Assembly (NCBI GenBank): GCA_900323505.1
Contig: OOIN01000031.1
Location: 372,001-436,000 of the forward strand
Source of the DNA: Ustilago trichophora
Taxonomy: Eukaryota; Basidiomycota; Ustilaginomycetes; Ustilaginales; Ustilaginaceae
Length of the DNA stretch: 64,000 bases
Direction of reading: 5' to 3'
The notes beneath the pieces were generated by a model. The model made no database searches. It worked only from the letters and a program-made list of their open reading frames with translations, and was not told where the DNA came from. Positions 60,011 through 64,000 of this stretch are shown here, one piece after another. Position 1 is the first letter of the stretch, and every line of letters starts with the position of its first letter. Both the position numbers and the translations under genes were made by a program.

Positions 60011-63000
60011 TTCCGCACGAGAGCTTGACTGGTACCGAGGCGGCTTCGTTCAAACTCTTTTTTTTTTTTTTTTTTTTTTTTTCCTTATTCGATCATACTT
60101 GCTCCGATACATTCTTTCTATACTCTCTTTGTCTGTTCGTCGCACTTCTACAAGCACTGGTTCTGTAGATGGCAAGTGCATCCTACACCCGCCTCGCATA
60201 GTCTTAGTCTTTATTTGCTTCTTCCAACCCAAGGTCGTTTTTCTCTCACCCTCCTACGCTCGTTTCAGCTTTCGTTCTTTTCCACAGCAAGGACGTTCCT
60301 TTATCGTCATTGTTTCCGAACACCCGTTCTTGATCGTGTGCGCTTCGGAATCCGTGCTGGTTTGAGATGACCTCGTGAGAGTACGAAAGCTCTACCATGC
60401 TCGATCGTTTTTGTTCTAGTGGATTGTTAGAACGAGGATTGTTTCAGAGATAGTAAAAATTCCACCAAAACGAGAGAAGAAGAAAAAAAAAAATTAAAAT
60501 TGAAAAGGGGCCCGAGACCCAACGCCATAGATACGCCGAGATCGATCCCGCAGCGAAATGATATCAGCAATATCAGAATGAGATGCAACGTGCGTGGCTT
60601 TGGCGAACATGTACATCGGATTCCATTCGGATCGAAGCCAAGCTGTGGCGGTGGCGTGGTAAAGAAAATGCGTACCCCTTCAGCCCTTCTCTCTAGATCG
60701 CGAGCGAGAGATATGCTGGTGTTGCTGAGAAAGCCTGACAACCAAAGAGATCCTGACACTCGGTTGAGGTTTTCCAAGATGCGATTTAGCCAAGATGCGA
60801 TTAAGGTTGATTGATGCCCCAACGGGGACCCACCCAACGGGGAGCCCCAGAGAGCTTTGACCTCGAGCGGGGGTTGGAACTAGTCTTTCTTTTGTGTGGG
60901 GAGAAGCAAACGGCGTCAAACAATGGGTAGCGGAGATCGCGCTTTGATCCTAGCTGGTGCGCAGACAAGCATACGATCTGAACAGAGACAGACCGACACG
61001 ACACGCCTTTGCCAAGATATCGTGGTGATACGAGATTTCAAGGGTGCTCTGTCCTTTTCGAGATCGGGAAACAACACAGATCGCCACACACACGAGATCA
61101 TACTGCAAGACACGAGAGTGGACACCGAGACACACACGCATCCACCCACCGTGTGAAGAACACATTGCCTTTACGTTCCGATTTCCCTTCGAGTCTCGCG
61201 TAATCCTCATCCACCCATTCAAAAGAGAGACGAGGCCGAGCCGAGCAGGTTTTAAGCTTGCCTCGCCTACTTGGCTTCTGTAACGTACTGAGTACAGCAA
61301 CAAAGTTAGCGTTTACGAATGAATGCATTTTTGGTCGTCTTCACATCGAGAAAATCGCATCCCATCCGACTGGGGATGTTGTGATGTGGTCAAGGAACGG
61401 CGGATATCGGATTGAAAGGAGCACTTCATTACGTTTTGGCAAAAACGTGGAACCAATCACAATTTTTCCTACGACCTCCGGGCAAGAAAATGCACAAGAA
61501 TGCAACAAAGCTGCACGTCGTACCTTTCACAAGCGATAAGTTACGGTATCCGCTTCTTTGACAACTCGGCTGACGTGCCAAGTCAACTCAAGTCAACCCT
61601 TAAACCCATACTTTTCCGTCTCTCTCCTTCTTGTCTTTTTGCGAACGTGACAGTCTTGTGTCGCTCTACCTCTCTATCTACATTACGAATTCATGGATCT
61701 GAACGGAAATGCTGAAGAAGAGCATGTAATATCTTTTGCACTTCTTTATGTACCCTTTGCTCGTGGTGAGTGAGAGTCAAATGCTGCGTTCAAGGTTGAC
61801 CACACATTGTTCGGATAGCGCAACCGCAGGACTGAGCTTAACCAACAAAGAGGATTTCCTTAAACTCAAATAAGCAAAAGCTTCTTTGGTAACAAACACT
61901 ATGCTAAGCAAGCAGGCTGCCTCTACCACCGGCCACATATCTTGCCGGAGGGGTAGCCACCTTATTTCCTCCGGAGAATTTTTTGCGTGATAAGGTAGCG
62001 CTTACAGTTAGTATGGTAGTACTGTAGCTGGGCTTTGCTCATGACTTACTGTATTTGTCTCATATCGGACTGCAGGTTTTGAGGATCAGATCCCGAATCT
62101 TGGCAAAAGCAGGGTCTTTTGGTTTGACGTTTTTGTTCTCGAGTTTCTGTAATTGTGAAATTTCACTCGATGCTCTCGCCTTATCTTTTGATCAGCTCGC
62201 CATTACACTTTTGACCGATCCACACAGCCTTGTACGCCTAACAATGTTGGCTTTGCAGAGCGATGAATGAGTCAGATCAGATTGTGATGACCGCAACCCA
62301 TTGATTGATACACTCGAACAATTGAAGTGATTACACAAAAGCAAGACAAGGAGAGCAGATCTCAGTGATGCCGACAGTCCATGATCGCAAATCCAGAACG
62401 TGCTCAAGCCCCTCTCTGTAAGCAGATGTTTTTTTTCCCACCCGCAACGTTGGCCTGTGATAGCCCTCTTCTTTGTTTTTAACTTTTTATCATTATTTAT
62501 TTTTACTTCTTTTTGTTTCCCATGCCCATGCAAAGCCTTGTTTGGCGAATGTGCGCCAGTGCCGTGTCGGTGGTGAACTTTTTTTCACACCGGGAATTCC
62601 GAAATTGCAATTTGCCGCCTTTCAAGAGGGAGTTTCTTTAAATTCCCCTTTCTTTAATTTTTTCTTTTTTGACAGCCATAAGGAAAAGGGCTAGGGTTTC
62701 CCTGCAGCAGCAGTTCAACTCAGCTTTGAAGGGTTGCATGCACAATACCCTGCACCCCACCAGTAGTGTTGCCTTTCAACACACATTCAGAGGAGAAATT
62801 TGGCTCTCACGCTCTCGCTTCTTCTTCTTCTTATTGCCAAGCGAATTTCCATCAGCTCCGAGGTTGTGAGAGCTGGTAGATTTGCGCTCTATCATAGGCA
62901 TGATCATGGTCGTGGTCAAACATACCTTGATCGCGAAAATGAAATGCTACACAGTAGCTTGTTTGTCGGCACCACTTGCTTGGCTCAGCGCTGAATTGAG

Positions 63001-63090
63001 GAGACAAAGAGAAAGAGAAGGAAAAGGAGAGAGGGACGGGAGCCATGGCTTGCTTCTGGTTGCTTATCACGGACCCAAACCAACACTGAA

Positions 63091-63122
<32 letters not shown>

Positions 63123-64000
63123 TCAGCTTTTCCCCTGTGAATCTGCAATAGACGCCTGGTTCCGGTTCAGTTGCATTCCTGCTCTAATCCCGACATCCCG
63201 GCTCCTTCCTTTGCCTCGGTCTAAGCAACAGCTTAGCAGCGACCTAAACAGCGACAACCCCTTCTCATTCCCACCAACGCCCACACACACACACACACAA
63301 GCGCCAGCTAACTTGAGCGCTGGTCGCCACCAACAATCACTCACGGCATTGCTGCTTCCGTTTCACGCTTCTCGACGCCTTCTCTAGAGATCTGCACTGC
63401 TCTCTCGTTGTCATCACACGCAAGCCTCCCGAAGCACGCCACGAGAAGAAAGAGAGAGAGAGAGAAACACCTTTTTTGCACATTTCTCGAATCGGACGCC
63501 TTCTTTCTCTTCGACGTCACCTCTTTGTTACGCCCAGGCGCTCAGCTAGCGTTAGCCCTTGTACGCCGTGCTTTCGCCATCTCCTCTCCGCTCTCCTCCG
63601 ACCTCCATTTCGAATCTCAACTCACTACACTTGAGTTGACTTCATCAAAGCTCGGACTCTTCCCAGCTGCATTGGCCCCACAACTTCATTTTGACTGCAT
63701 AGATCAGCTCTCTTGGCTCTGCCGAATTCTCGACCGCCCCCTTTGGAAGCTTAGCTCGGTCTCCATCTAGCCGACCAAAACCCTGAAATCATCTGTCTTG
63801 CTTTGACTCCGCCGTATCTAAGCTCAGCCGCACACAGTACGGCAAAGCCGATCCTTCTATCACACACTTCGGAACACTCCGGTGGACTGTCATCCGGCCT
63901 CGTCGGCTCAGCAATAGTTTGATTTCATCGACTTGATCCGATTTCCTGTTCTTGCTCTTCTTCATCATCATCACATTTGCCATCACTCTGATGCTACAGG
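60011..64000. other. 4 kb terminal region without a supported gene
   Basis: Contains a T25 run (60058-60082), CA and CT runs (for example 63093-63122 and 63283-63298), AC-rich stretches and only short frames. From about 63150 to the end the sequence is CT-rich and resembles the leaders of other genes here, so a plus-strand gene probably starts beyond the window. A minus-strand gene could end in 60.0-62.7 kb, but I see no similarity to support one. Confidence 0.45.
60058..60082. repeat. Poly(T) tract, 25 nt
   Basis: Uninterrupted T run 48 nt after the tyrosinase-type stop codon, in the presumed 3' untranslated region. Confidence 0.95.

Noticed and set aside
61915..61985. GC-rich folded stretch near 61.9 kb as a tRNA
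   Set aside because: No T-loop (GTTCRA) or anticodon stem consensus was found on either strand. No tRNA was convincing anywhere in the window.
62473..62694. Short frame whose start looks like a signal peptide (FLLLFVSHAHA), a possible small secreted protein
   Set aside because: It starts at TTG with no in-frame ATG before the hydrophobic stretch, and the remainder is low-complexity with a poly-Phe end from T-rich DNA.

Overview
The window is 64 kb of gene-dense nuclear DNA from a basidiomycete fungus, most likely a smut or close relative (Ustilaginales). Most genes are single-exon with long Ser-, Pro-, Gln- or Ala-rich spacers. Promoters are long and pyrimidine-rich, introns are few with GTRNGT donors, and all recognisable proteins are fungal housekeeping orthologues. 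The organism is inferred from this style, not from a species marker. I see no rRNA, tRNA, CRISPR array or prokaryotic feature.

Layout, left to right. A block of housekeeping genes in alternating orientation covers 0.6-9.1 kb: an SLC35C2/YMD8-like triose-phosphate-transporter-family carrier (+), Mediator subunit MED31 (-), glutathione synthetase (+), V-ATPase subunit H (-) and mitochondrial ribosomal protein mL46 (+, one intron). Next come the TPR corepressor CYC8/SSN6 (11.3-15.1 kb), a Bni4-like protein (20.4-23.4 kb), an OSH4/KES1-type sterol-binding protein (25.6-26.8 kb) and a small Ser-rich protein resembling Spd1/Dif1 ribonucleotide-reductase regulators (28.0-29.1 kb). They are separated by unusually long intergenic stretches (up to 5.3 kb) full of homopolymers, microsatellites and a recurring palindromic TACTG/CAGTA pentamer array.

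From about 29.3 to 38.6 kb lies a decayed LINE-type (non-LTR) retrotransposon block on the minus strand. It has two different Gag-like reading frames with zinc knuckles and an ORF2 with endonuclease, reverse transcriptase, RNase H and a C-terminal Cys/His motif. Each frame is open except for in-frame TGA codons (eight in all, no premature TAA or TAG) and one frameshift in the RT. This is the pattern expected from CpG-to-TpG decay at CGA arginine codons.

To the right are an NXT1/p15-like mRNA export factor (-, one 529-nt intron), and then, divergently, a 951-codon ORF that joins a complete cystathionine beta-lyase to a complete mevalonate kinase. They are followed by a secreted expansin-like double-psi beta-barrel protein, exocyst subunit SEC15 (-), a 1237-residue protein of unknown function, a five-exon CXXC zinc-binding DUF866 (CZIB) protein, and a secreted tyrosinase-type copper protein with a long low-complexity N-terminal extension. 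The last 4 kb holds no gene I can support and ends in what looks like the leader of a gene outside the window.

The genes do not form one pathway or cluster. The strongest candidate for something unusual is the lyase-mevalonate kinase fusion. The TGA-only decay of the LINE and the dispersed palindromic pentamer arrays come next.
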